Assembly (NCBI GenBank): GCA_012837325.1
Contig: DURK01000002.1
Coordinates: 1 to 34,478, forward strand
Reading direction: 5' to 3'
Length of the DNA: 34,478 nt
Source of the DNA: Clostridiales bacterium
GTDB taxonomy: Bacteria > Bacillota > Clostridia > Caldicoprobacterales > DTU083
Part shown: in pieces, positions 15,981 to 22,846 of the stretch
Layout of the letters: each line of letters starts with the position of its first letter
Numbering within the stretch: position 1 is the stretch's first letter
Made by a program: the position numbers and the translations under genes
Notes under the pieces: generated by a model
The model's database searches: none
What the model was told of the DNA's origin: nothing
What the model saw: only the letters and a program-made list of their open reading frames with translations

Positions 15981-15989
15981 ATTATACCA
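15981..15989 (-). promoter_or_regulatory. Extended -10 promoter of the acyltransferase gene
   Basis: TGGTATAAT on the minus strand is a perfect TGnTATAAT extended -10. The -35 at 17 bases (TAGTAA) is poor, as is common for this promoter class. Confidence 0.6.
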
Positions 15990-16084
15990 TAAGCCCCAAT
16001 CCATTACTACAATGGGTTTGCATGCGTACAACCCTGAACTTCTTTATCTGCCTGCATTAAAGACACCAACTTCTATACGCTGCA

Positions 16085-17251
16085 TCACGGTTTTGATCTT
16101 TCATACACCAATGTGCCCTTTATGTAAACCATCTCCACTTTAGAATCCATATCCAGAGGATGGCCGTTCATGACCACAATGTCCGCATCCTTTCCCCTCT
16201 CCAAGGTTCCTGTCTGATCATCGATGTTTAAAATATTAGCAGGGTTAACGGTTATGGCCTCCAATGCGATTTTTTCATTCAAGCCCTCCTGATGTGCAAT
16301 AATGGCTGCCAGCCTCAAATGTTCAATGGAGTTATATGGATGATCGGTAATCAGGGCAATTTTAACCCCGGCTTCGGCCAGCTCCCTGGCCGTGTCATAG
16401 GAACGGTTTTTCAGCTCCATTTTATCCCGAGGTGTCAGCATTGGTCCAACGGCAACTGCTACATTTTTTTCTCTAAGAAAATCCCGTATCAGATACCCTT
16501 CCGTTCCATGCTCAATCACCAGCCTTAACTGAAATTCGTCTGCCAGCCGGACAGCTGTAACGATATCATCAGCACGATGGGCGTGCACACGAATGGGGAT
16601 TTCCCTGTTCAAAGCAGCCAGTACCGCCTCCATAGGCAGCTCCCGATATTCCAGTTTTCCGGTGTCCCGCAGCGTTTGGTAATCCTGTGCACGATAAAAC
16701 ATCTCCCGGATCAGGGCAACCGTTCCCATTCGGGTAACCGGTGCATGGTTTGAAGAACCATGGGTTGCCATGGGGTTTTCACCCAGTGCAAGCTTCAAGC
16801 CGGCGGGGTTTTTTACAACCATTTGATCAATGATCCTGCCCGCTGTTTTCACCGCCATATTCAGCCCGCCTACCGGGTTGTTGCTTCCCGGGCCGGTCAT
16901 AACCGTAGTGACCCCGGCACGAAGGGCATCCTGAAATCCTGCATCATAGGGATTCACACCATCCAAGGCACGAAGGTGTGGTGCCACGGATAGAGAGGTT
17001 TCATTGTTGTCCTTACCGATTTCGCCTGTTTGCTCCTCCAAAATCCCAAGGTGTGTGTGAGCATCAATCAAACCCGGCAAAATATGCTTTCCCATGCAAT
17101 GGTGTTCTTCCCTGTCCCGAAGCATTTCTTCCGAAGGACTTCCCTTCCCCATATCATAAATCTTTCCATTTTTAAAAATGATATACCCTTTCTCTATGGA
17201 CTCCGAGCAAATCGGATAAATGACCCCGCCTGAAAGGATGGTCTCAGCCAT
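16085..17251 (-). CDS. Metal-dependent amidohydrolase (imidazolonepropionase-like)
   Basis: The 388-residue amidohydrolase-superfamily enzyme hydrolyses a C-N bond in an unknown small substrate in the cytosol. Metal-binding features are in order: DAHTH (His65, His67), the HAH pair His223/His225 (RVHAHRADD), EHG with His248, and TDHP (Asp303). KLALGENP at 153-160 may bring the bridging Lys. The flanking beta-sandwich is seen at the ends (GYIIFKNGKI, and GTLERGKDADIVVMNG near the C-terminus). The layout is close to imidazolonepropionase and related amidohydrolases, but no histidine-degradation neighbours are present. The ATG at 17251 sits after GGGTGG; the GTG 15 bases upstream would include the ribosome site. 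Confidence 0.87.
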   Translation of the reverse strand: MAETILSGGVIYPICSESIEKGYIIFKNGKIYDMGKGSPSEEMLRDREEHHCMGKHILPGLIDAHTHLGILEEQTGEIGKDNNETSLSVAPHLRALDGVNPYDAGFQDALRAGVTTVMTGPGSNNPVGGLNMAVKTAGRIIDQMVVKNPAGLKLALGENPMATHGSSNHAPVTRMGTVALIREMFYRAQDYQTLRDTGKLEYRELPMEAVLAALNREIPIRVHAHRADDIVTAVRLADEFQLRLVIEHGTEGYLIRDFLREKNVAVAVGPMLTPRDKMELKNRSYDTARELAEAGVKIALITDHPYNSIEHLRLAAIIAHQEGLNEKIALEAITVNPANILNIDDQTGTLERGKDADIVVMNGHPLDMDSKVEMVYIKGTLVYERSKP

Positions 17252-17375
17252 CAAAACACCACCCACTATCCAAATATTCCTAACTGGTCTTACAAAATAT
17301 CATGATCCTATCCATAAAAATGATGCATTTGATTTCAAATACCGGATGGAATTCCAATCAGGCCGGCGGCAAATC

Positions 17376-17403
17376 TTGATAAAAAATTGTACCCTGATAT
17401 AAT
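17376..17403 (+). promoter_or_regulatory. Sigma-A promoter of speD
   Basis: TTGATA (17376-17381), a 16-base spacer and a perfect TATAAT (17398-17403), 48 bases before the ATG. Confidence 0.75.
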
Positions 17404-17451
17404 GAAAGAGTGAGAAGCAAACCTTGATTTTGGTATCGGAAGGAGAAGGCT

Positions 17452-18267
17452 ATGGAGATCAAGCTCATAAAGAAGCTTAAGCTTTATGGATTCAATAACT
17501 TGACCAAAACCCTGAGCTTCAATCTCTACGATATCTGCTATGCAAAAACTCTGGAACATCGCACGGGTTATATTGAATACATCGACGAGCACTACAACGC
17601 TGACAGGCTGACAAATATTCTTACAGACGTAACCGACATCATAGGGGCCAATGTCTTAAACATTGCAAAACAGGATTACGATCCCCAGGGAGCCAGTGTA
17701 ACCATCATGATATCTGAAGAAAAGCCGAATACGGAAGAAGGTCCGCAAGATCGCGGTGAGAGCCCCGGACTGCTTCCCAACAGCATAGTGGGACATTTGG
17801 ACAAGAGTCATATTACCGTTCATACCTATCCGGAAAGTCACCCTGATGACGGCATCAGTACCTTTCGGGCAGATATCGATGTTTCCACCTGCGGCCATGT
17901 CACCCCTTTGAAGGCACTGAATTACATGATCCATACCTTCCAGCCGGATATCGCCACCATTGATTATCGGGTCAGGGGTTTTACCCGGGATGAAAATGGA
18001 AAGAAGCATTATATTGATCATAAGATCAACTCCATACAAAACTATCTTGACCCGGAAACCAGAGACCGCTACCAGATGATAGATGTCAACGTCTATCAGG
18101 AAAAAATCTTTCATACCAAAATGCTGTTAAAGGAGTTCAATCTGGACAATTATCTCTTTGGTACCGGCAAAAATGAATTGCGTCCGGGGGAAGCAAAAAG
18201 AATCAGAAGCAAATTGAAGCGGGAAATGCACGAAATTTTTTACGGACAAAATATTACGAATGCATAA
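17452..18267 (+). CDS. speD: S-adenosylmethionine decarboxylase proenzyme (long, E. coli type)
   Basis: It makes the aminopropyl donor for spermidine synthesis. It is a pyruvoyl enzyme that cuts itself. The cleavage site is LDKS with Ser119 becoming the pyruvoyl group, followed by the conserved [12 protein letters not shown] (catalytic His124). Cys147 in [13 protein letters not shown] is the proton donor. At 271 residues it matches the long SpeD class rather than the short Bacillus/Thermotoga class of about 125 residues. AAGGAG precedes the ATG. No spermidine synthase gene lies next to it in this window. Confidence 0.95.
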   Translation: MEIKLIKKLKLYGFNNLTKTLSFNLYDICYAKTLEHRTGYIEYIDEHYNADRLTNILTDVTDIIGANVLNIAKQDYDPQGASVTIMISEEKPNTEEGPQDRGESPGLLPNSIVGHLDKSHITVHTYPESHPDDGISTFRADIDVSTCGHVTPLKALNYMIHTFQPDIATIDYRVRGFTRDENGKKHYIDHKINSIQNYLDPETRDRYQMIDVNVYQEKIFHTKMLLKEFNLDNYLFGTGKNELRPGEAKRIRSKLKREMHEIFYGQNITNA

Positions 18268-18330
18268 ATATGAGCAAAAGCTGGCTTGATTTGCAGTTTT
18301 TGTCATAAAAAACCATAAATATTATTGAAT

Positions 18331-18349
18331 AAAGCAGGAATCCTGCTTT
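18331..18349 (+). terminator. Hairpin downstream of speD, possible terminator
   Basis: AAAGCAGG-AAT-CCTGCTTT is a perfect 8-bp stem with a 3-base loop 63 bases after the speD stop. Only CTTTGG follows, so termination may be weak. Confidence 0.4.
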
Positions 18350-18432
18350 CTTTGGCGAATGTTAATTCAGGATCGCTTTATATTTTTGTATTATCAACTT
18401 TTGTCCAGCTTCAAACAGGGGGGAGTCATCTT

Positions 18433-19083
18433 ATGGTTGATATGAAGGAGATAGACCACTACCAAAAACTTCTGAACAAGATCCCGGGTATTATCAATAC
18501 GAGAATCATTGTCGATGATAATGGAAATCTTACGGAGGTTCATGTCTTATCAGATCTCAGTCGGGGACCCAAGCAAATTGTCCGAGATATCCAATCCGCC
18601 CTTATTGCGAGTTATAATCTATCAGTGGACCACAAAATTATAAGCGTTGCCCAGGTTGGAGGCAGCAACATCGGCATGCGCGACTTCAGGCTGAATATCG
18701 ACAGTGTTCAGATATTCAGCAGGCAGGGTATGGTCGAAGCCCGCGTCCTTCTAAAAAAAGATCATCGTGTATATGAAGGAGTCTCTTCCGGCGGCAATTC
18801 CGCTCAAGGGCGGTTACGAGTCGTAGCAGAAGCAGCCCTGCGGGCAGTCCATCAGTTTACCAACAAGGATTTCCAGTTTGTTTTATCCGATGTGGTTCGA
18901 ATCAGCCTTGCTGATCGGAACGCCATCGCGGTATCCATTCTCCATTTTACCGGGCAAGGCGAAGAATACCTGAGCGGTTCGGCCTTTGTCCACAACGATG
19001 AAAGTGTAACCGTGGTAAAAGCGACATTGAATGCGATAAACCGGAGACTGCCGACTTGCTGTGAAGACAGCACTGACCTTTAA
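18433..19083 (+). CDS. Conserved-looking protein of unknown function, 216 residues
   Basis: I do not recognise this protein. It appears to have two alpha/beta parts. The first (1-75) contains KIPGIINTRIIVDDNGNLTEV and SRGPKQIVRDIQSALIASYN. The second (80-210) has a strand-rich segment (DSVQIFSRQGMVEARVLLKK) with GGNSAQGRLRVVAEAALRAV. This strand/helix rhythm suggests a compact soluble, possibly ligand-binding or dimerising fold. It has no signal peptide, membrane helix or catalytic motif I can name. The start is ATG 18433 behind AGGGGGGAG. The frame is open upstream to 18325, but that part overlaps the speD terminator hairpin and lacks a ribosome site. Confidence 0.75.
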   Translation: MVDMKEIDHYQKLLNKIPGIINTRIIVDDNGNLTEVHVLSDLSRGPKQIVRDIQSALIASYNLSVDHKIISVAQVGGSNIGMRDFRLNIDSVQIFSRQGMVEARVLLKKDHRVYEGVSSGGNSAQGRLRVVAEAALRAVHQFTNKDFQFVLSDVVRISLADRNAIAVSILHFTGQGEEYLSGSAFVHNDESVTVVKATLNAINRRLPTCCEDSTDL

Positions 19084-19127
19084 ACCTGTATAAAAAGCCA
19101 AAACATCATAATAAAACTAGCGAAGCG

Positions 19128-19180
19128 GATATAGCCTGCTCTATTAGCGAAAGGCAGAGAACAATATTGGAGGCTATATC
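19128..19180 (+). promoter_or_regulatory. Stem overlapping the ribosome site of the 34-residue ORF
   Basis: GATATAGCC (19128-19136) pairs perfectly with GGCTATATC (19172-19180), extendable by a G-U pair. The right arm takes the last two bases of the TTGGAGG ribosome site (19167-19173) and all but one base of the gap to the ATG. A short inner CTCT/AGAG pairing is possible. In RNA this would hinder translation initiation. Confidence 0.55.
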
Positions 19181-19181
19181 T

Positions 19182-19286
19182 ATGAAGAAAATTTGGGCAT
19201 CTTTCGTAGCACTGTTGATGAGCTTGATTTCCCTGCTGCTTGCTGGCGGCGCATTGTTTTCAATCAAAGAGATAATCAAGAAATAA
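19182..19286 (+). CDS. Small hydrophobic peptide of 34 residues
   Basis: The ORF has TTGGAGG eight bases before its ATG. It encodes a lysine-ended single-helix membrane peptide: MKK at the N-terminus, a hydrophobic core at about residues 5-27 (ASFVALLMSLISLLLAGGAL) and the tail IKEIIKK. It lies inside the inverted-repeat cassette, upstream of a membrane HD-GYP protein. The composition resembles small membrane proteins and type I toxin peptides. I know no named family that it matches. Translation is supported by the ribosome site only. Confidence 0.55.
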   Translation: MKKIWASFVALLMSLISLLLAGGALFSIKEIIKK

Positions 19287-19360
19287 ACTCTCAATTGGAA
19301 TAAAACTCACACTCTTCATGATGTTTTGGCTTTTTTTAACCATTTAAGGAGACTTGCAGC

Positions 19361-20740
19361 ATGAGCAAACGGTTGAAATTTGTTATTTCTCTACTAAGCT
19401 TATTGAGTTTTATTTTTATTGGTTATAGTATCCCCCGTCTGGAGATCAGAGAAATTCCTTATCTATTGTTCTGGATCTTTCTTGGAGCTCTTTTCGAGTC
19501 ACTTCCCATCTATTACGCCAAAGGCCGGACAGTAAGCGTTACCTTTGCCATTACCCTGGCTGCCCAGCTAAGCCATGGTGTTTATTTCGCTGCTATTGTG
19601 GCTGCCTTTACTGCAATTCTGGCTATCTTCAAAGACAGCAAAGGTACCTATAAGCATTTATTCAATCTGCCAATCTCGGTCAGTCTGATCAATCTGTCAA
19701 ACTATACCATCTCCATGTTTTTGGCAGGATGGTTTTATCACTACCTGGAGCGCATTTGGTCCTCCTTCTCCAGTATACCGGTTATGCCGATTGCAACCTT
19801 GGCGTATGTGATCTTGGTTTTTCTTTTAAACTCCCTTATCATGTCACTTTACACATCCCTGATGACCGACAACCCCTTTTTGAAGACATGGGTCAGTGGG
19901 ACACTCTGGGCCTTGCCAAACTTTATTGCCATTGCTCCAATCGGATTTTTTATATATAAGATGTACTTTCTCCCCTCCGGAATCATATATATCATCATGT
20001 TACTCGGTCCATTGCTCCTGGCCAGGTATTCCTTCAAGCTGTATTTGGATTCCAAGGAGCAATACTACAACATTATCCAAACTCTGACTGCAGCCATCGA
20101 GGCAAAGGACAAATATACCGAAGGCCATTCCAGAAGAGTAGCGTATTATGTAGAGAAAATTGCTGAAAAAATGAAGCTGTCTCACAGGCGCATCGAGTCC
20201 TTAAAGGTGGCCGCCTTACTTCATGATATCGGGAAAATAGGCATAGAGGATTCCATTCTCCGAAAGCCGGGAAAACTGACAAGTGATGAATGGGAGAAAA
20301 TCCAACAACACCCGCACATCGGCATACGAATTCTGGATGAGGTTGCCTTCACCAGCGAAATAAAGGATGCCATTCTTCATCATCATGAAAGATATTCCGG
20401 CGGCGGCTATCCCGATGCCCTGGATGGAAGCAGAGTATCGATAAATGCCTTTATTTTGGGAGCTGCAGACGCCTATGATGCCATGACTTCCACCCGCCCT
20501 TATCGAAAGGCCTTGTCCAGAAGGGAAGCCATTGACGTGCTCAAAAAAGAAAAAGGAAGCCAGTTTCATCCCAGAGTAGCGGACATTTTAATCTCCATCC
20601 TGGAAAAGGAAGAGAGAGACGAATTGTTGAATGAAACGGAAGCAGATGAAAAAAGTCCGGAATATATAGAGGGTTTGCAGTTTATGGAAGAAGCCGCCGT
20701 GATGGAAGAACCAAATGTAAGCTACAACAAACCGGATTGA
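19361..20740 (+). CDS. HD-GYP domain cyclic-di-GMP phosphodiesterase with membrane sensor
   Basis: The N-terminal 225 residues form a hydrophobic module of about six to eight membrane helices, possibly a MASE-like sensor. An HD-GYP catalytic domain follows (about 235-420). Key residues are His256 (TEGHSRRV), the HD pair His288-Asp289 (LLHDIGKIGI), His340/His341/His342 (LHHHERYSGGGYP, the GYP signature at 349-351 preceded by GG) and Asp370 (GAADAYDAMTS). All metal ligands are present, so hydrolysis of c-di-GMP is expected. The C-terminal 40 residues are acidic and probably disordered. AAGGAG precedes the ATG. The DUF5317 membrane protein follows after 52 bases. Confidence 0.92.
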   Translation: MSKRLKFVISLLSLLSFIFIGYSIPRLEIREIPYLLFWIFLGALFESLPIYYAKGRTVSVTFAITLAAQLSHGVYFAAIVAAFTAILAIFKDSKGTYKHLFNLPISVSLINLSNYTISMFLAGWFYHYLERIWSSFSSIPVMPIATLAYVILVFLLNSLIMSLYTSLMTDNPFLKTWVSGTLWALPNFIAIAPIGFFIYKMYFLPSGIIYIIMLLGPLLLARYSFKLYLDSKEQYYNIIQTLTAAIEAKDKYTEGHSRRVAYYVEKIAEKMKLSHRRIESLKVAALLHDIGKIGIEDSILRKPGKLTSDEWEKIQQHPHIGIRILDEVAFTSEIKDAILHHHERYSGGGYPDALDGSRVSINAFILGAADAYDAMTSTRPYRKALSRREAIDVLKKEKGSQFHPRVADILISILEKEERDELLNETEADEKSPEYIEGLQFMEEAAVMEEPNVSYNKPD

Positions 20741-20792
20741 TTTGCTCATCGGATTATCCATTTTACCAGATTACCAAAGAAAGGTCTGAAAT

Positions 20793-21362
20793 ATGTTACT
20801 TGCAGCTACATTGGCAGCAGCTGTTATTCTCGGACTGATCCGGGGCGGCAGATTAACCAACTTAACAAGAGTAAAGCTGATGCACCCCTGGCTGGTCTTT
20901 TTATCCGTATTGCTGAGTGCACTGCTGCTGTTTTTGTCCATGTTTGATGTTGCTCTCATCCGTCCTCTTGTGATGGCTGCTCTTCTGTTACAATATTTGC
21001 TGCTGCTGCTGTTTATTTGGTACAACCGACATCTTCACTACACCTGGGTCATCGCTCTGGGCAGTTTTCTAAATGGCCTGGTTATCCTGTTAAACGGCGG
21101 CACCATGCCCCTGGCCGATTTGAGCTCTTATGTGGCATCTGATTCGGAATTGGCCAACCAGTTTTTAATCAGCGGAAATCTTCCTCTGTACCATATCGTT
21201 CATGAAAATACACTGCTGTGGTTTCTCGGTGATGTGATTCGAATCCCACATCCCTTTTCCAGCATGATCAGCATTGGAGATATTATTTTGTATGCCGGTG
21301 TCTTTCTTTTACTTCAACACCTGGTTGCCGGAACAGCACAGAAAAAAAAGCAGCCTCTATGA
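20793..21362 (+). CDS. DUF5317-type integral membrane protein
   Basis: The 189 residues have about five hydrophobic helices, with the family-like opening RGGRLTNLTRVKLMHPWLVF and a central NGGTMPLA segment after LNGLVILL. The function of this family is unknown. It often sits beside HD-GYP genes in clostridia, as here, so a shared signalling role is plausible but unproven. Its ribosome site (AAAGG) is moderate. Its 3' end carries the A-run and hairpin that act as the hsp20 terminator on the other strand, so the last codons (KKKQPL) are shaped by that element. Confidence 0.8.
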   Translation: MLLAATLAAAVILGLIRGGRLTNLTRVKLMHPWLVFLSVLLSALLLFLSMFDVALIRPLVMAALLLQYLLLLLFIWYNRHLHYTWVIALGSFLNGLVILLNGGTMPLADLSSYVASDSELANQFLISGNLPLYHIVHENTLLWFLGDVIRIPHPFSSMISIGDIILYAGVFLLLQHLVAGTAQKKKQPL

Positions 21363-21369
21363 GGCTGCT
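21342..21369 (-). terminator. Rho-independent terminator of hsp20
   Basis: On the minus strand AGCAGCCTC-ATA-GAGGCTGCT (21349-21369) is a perfect 9-bp stem followed by eight T residues (21342-21349, sharing the base at 21349). It overlaps the last codons and stop of the DUF5317 gene. Confidence 0.92.
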
Positions 21370-21386
21370 GCATTTACCCTGCAGAT

Positions 21387-21842
21387 TCAGTTGATATCAA
21401 TTCGATGTTGCTTTTTGGCCTCTATCTCTGACTTGGGCAGCTCGATTACCAATACACCATTGTCAAACCTTGCCTTGATGTCTTGAGGCTGTACATTCTC
21501 AACCTGGAAGCTTCTGCTCATAGAGCTGGTTCTCCGCTCTTTGTGAATGTAGTTTTCTCTTTCCTCTTCGGTTATTTCATTTCTTTGCACACCAATGGTT
21601 AAAATATCATCCCGTAATTCAACATTGATTTCACTCTTGTCCACTCCGGGCAGTTCCGCTTCAATGACATAGTTCTTTTCATTGTCCTTGATGTCTACCT
21701 TCATTTGATGGTCGAATCCATAGAATGTCGGTCGAAAAGCACTCCTGAAGAAGTTGTCAAACCAGGAATCCAAATCAAACAAGTCCATTGACCTTCTTGT
21801 ACCCAATGAGTTTCTTCTGTTAATCGGTGTTAATCCAAACAT
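21387..21842 (-). CDS. Small heat-shock protein, Hsp20/alpha-crystallin family
   Basis: It is an ATP-independent holdase that binds unfolding proteins. The 151 residues carry an N-terminal arm (MFGLTPINRRN), an alpha-crystallin domain at about 45-140 (MKVDIKDNEKNYVIEAELPG, the A-x-x-x-G-V-L motif as RFDNGVLVIELPK), and a short tail IDIN in which the I-x-I motif docks to a neighbouring subunit. AGGAGG precedes the ATG. A CtsR-type box overlaps the transcription start region, so it belongs to the CtsR heat-shock regulon in this organism (inference from the operator). Confidence 0.95.
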   Translation of the reverse strand: MFGLTPINRRNSLGTRRSMDLFDLDSWFDNFFRSAFRPTFYGFDHQMKVDIKDNEKNYVIEAELPGVDKSEINVELRDDILTIGVQRNEITEEERENYIHKERRTSSMSRSFQVENVQPQDIKARFDNGVLVIELPKSEIEAKKQHRIDIN

Positions 21843-21883
21843 ATTAAAACCTCCTGTATAAATGAATGTTCATGTAGTATTTA

Positions 21884-21901
21884 CCTTGACTTTCTTTGAC
21901 C
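21884..21901 (-). promoter_or_regulatory. CtsR heptad-repeat operator
   Basis: GGTCAAAGAAAGTCAAGG on the minus strand matches the CtsR consensus RGTCAAAnAnRGTCAAA except for one base. It begins 9 bases downstream of the -10. A third heptad-like AGTCAAG precedes it. Confidence 0.85.
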
Positions 21902-21909
21902 TTGACTAT

Positions 21910-21937
21910 ATTATACCACAATTAAAGCTTATTACAA
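21910..21937 (-). promoter_or_regulatory. Sigma-A promoter of hsp20
   Basis: TTGTAA (21932-21937), a 16-base spacer and a perfect TATAAT (21910-21915) on the minus strand. Confidence 0.8.
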
Positions 21938-22073
21938 CAGATTATTTTTGCTAGAACCGGCCATTATTCACATTTAAATGAGATTATCTCACCATACCTC
22001 CCCATTATTAACCATATCGCCTGATTTCTCATGTATTCCATTTTATTCGGGCGATATAAAGGAAATTGATTGG

Positions 22074-22096
22074 AAAAAGGAAGCCTATCGGCTTCC
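22074..22096 (-). terminator. Rho-independent terminator of the zinc-ribbon gene
   Basis: GGAAGCC-GATA-GGCTTCC on the minus strand (22079-22096), followed by five T residues (22074-22078). It starts 4 bases after the stop codon. Confidence 0.9.
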
Positions 22097-22099
22097 CTT

Positions 22100-22288
22100 C
22101 TATTTCAGCTTCTTCAGGTACTTGGAATTAACCGCACGTTCTTCAATATATCCGCAGCCTGAACACATATATTTGATGGTCGGAGTGGCACCGGACATAC
22201 CGTCTTCCCGCCAGCCCACAAACATGCCCTCACTTTGACCCCTGATCATACTGTCTCCGCATCTTGGGCAGATTCTGCCTGCAATCAT
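22100..22288 (-). CDS. Small zinc-ribbon protein, 62 residues
   Basis: Two Cys pairs, CPRCG (residues 7-11) and CSGCG (42-46), form a zinc ribbon typical of small nucleic-acid-binding or unknown-function Firmicute proteins. The middle contains a Gly/Trp segment (MFVGWREDGMSG) and the end is lysine-rich (KYLKKLK). It has AAGGGGG upstream of the ATG and its own terminator, so it is a single-gene unit. It has no functional link to the PTS genes further upstream on the same strand that I can see. Confidence 0.8.
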   Translation of the reverse strand: MIAGRICPRCGDSMIRGQSEGMFVGWREDGMSGATPTIKYMCSGCGYIEERAVNSKYLKKLK

Positions 22289-22334
22289 GTTGCTCTTCCC
22301 CCTTACCCTATCTACATGAATATCCGTTACTATA

Positions 22335-22364
22335 TATATATTCCATGATATCGATAAGGTGCAA
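22335..22364 (-). promoter_or_regulatory. Weak promoter candidate for the zinc-ribbon gene
   Basis: TTGCAC (22359-22364), an 18-base spacer and TATATA (22335-22340) on the minus strand. The AT repeat here allows other -10 choices. Confidence 0.3.
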
Positions 22365-22517
22365 TTGAAGAGCGAGCTTCATTATTTTTATTGCTACAAG
22401 ACAACGTAATCCTTGACTTCACTACATTCTACCGTTGTAGATACCGTGTGTGCTGTTGAAGTTACCAATTCTAAAATGTACAATATCATACACTAGTATC
22501 ATTACCAGCCTTTCACC

Positions 22518-22775
22518 TCACTCTGACTGTTGAACAAAGTCAACCAGAGCATCTACCGCTTGAGCTTCGTCTTCACCCTCAGCTGTAATGACTATTACAG
22601 AACCCTTTCCAGCACCAAGTGCCATTAATCCCAGAATACTTTTTGGGTCTGCACTCTTTCCGTTGTATGAAACTAAAAGCTTAGATGTAAACCTCTTTGA
22701 TAATTGTACAAACTTGGCTGCAGGCCTTGCATGCAATCCACTTTCCAACTTGACCATTGTCTCTTTTGATATCAT
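22518..22775 (-). CDS. HPr-family phosphocarrier protein
   Basis: It carries phosphate from Enzyme I to the EIIA of the sugar PTS. The 85-residue length is standard. The active-site His15 is in SGLHARPAAK. Ser46 (PKSILGLMALGAGKGS) is kept, so HPr kinase could still regulate it. The start was set at ATG 22775 behind AGGAG; the frame runs on upstream for 13 codons without a ribosome site. It is the last gene of the PTS operon, 71 bases after ptsI, and no clear terminator follows. Because it sits with a sugar-specific operon it may be a dedicated copy (compare FPr-like proteins); whether a housekeeping ptsH exists elsewhere cannot be seen. Confidence 0.93.
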   Translation of the reverse strand: MISKETMVKLESGLHARPAAKFVQLSKRFTSKLLVSYNGKSADPKSILGLMALGAGKGSVIVITAEGEDEAQAVDALVDFVQQSE

Positions 22776-22846
22776 GCTTCTTTCTCCTAACTTAATTTCT
22801 TTTGGCTGAACCAAATATAATCGTTGGCTTCGCTTTATGCTGCAAT

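Larger units (their letters stand above)
19092..19335. repeat. 244-bp cassette bounded by 18-bp perfect inverted repeats
   Basis: AAAAAGCCAAAACATCAT (19092-19109) recurs as its exact reverse complement at 19318-19335, where two further T residues extend the T-run. The interior contains a 9-bp stem overlapping a ribosome site, a 34-residue membrane ORF and little else. The cassette exactly fills the space between the stop at 19083 and the HD-GYP ribosome site. It could be a miniature transposable element, or an mRNA whose 5' and 3' ends pair. Confidence 0.75.

Noticed and set aside
22376-22517. A small RNA or terminator downstream of HPr (ACAACG/CGTTGT and TGAAG/CTTCA pairings)
   Set aside because: The stems are only 5-6 bp with long loops and no T-tract in the right direction; they are within chance for AT-rich DNA.
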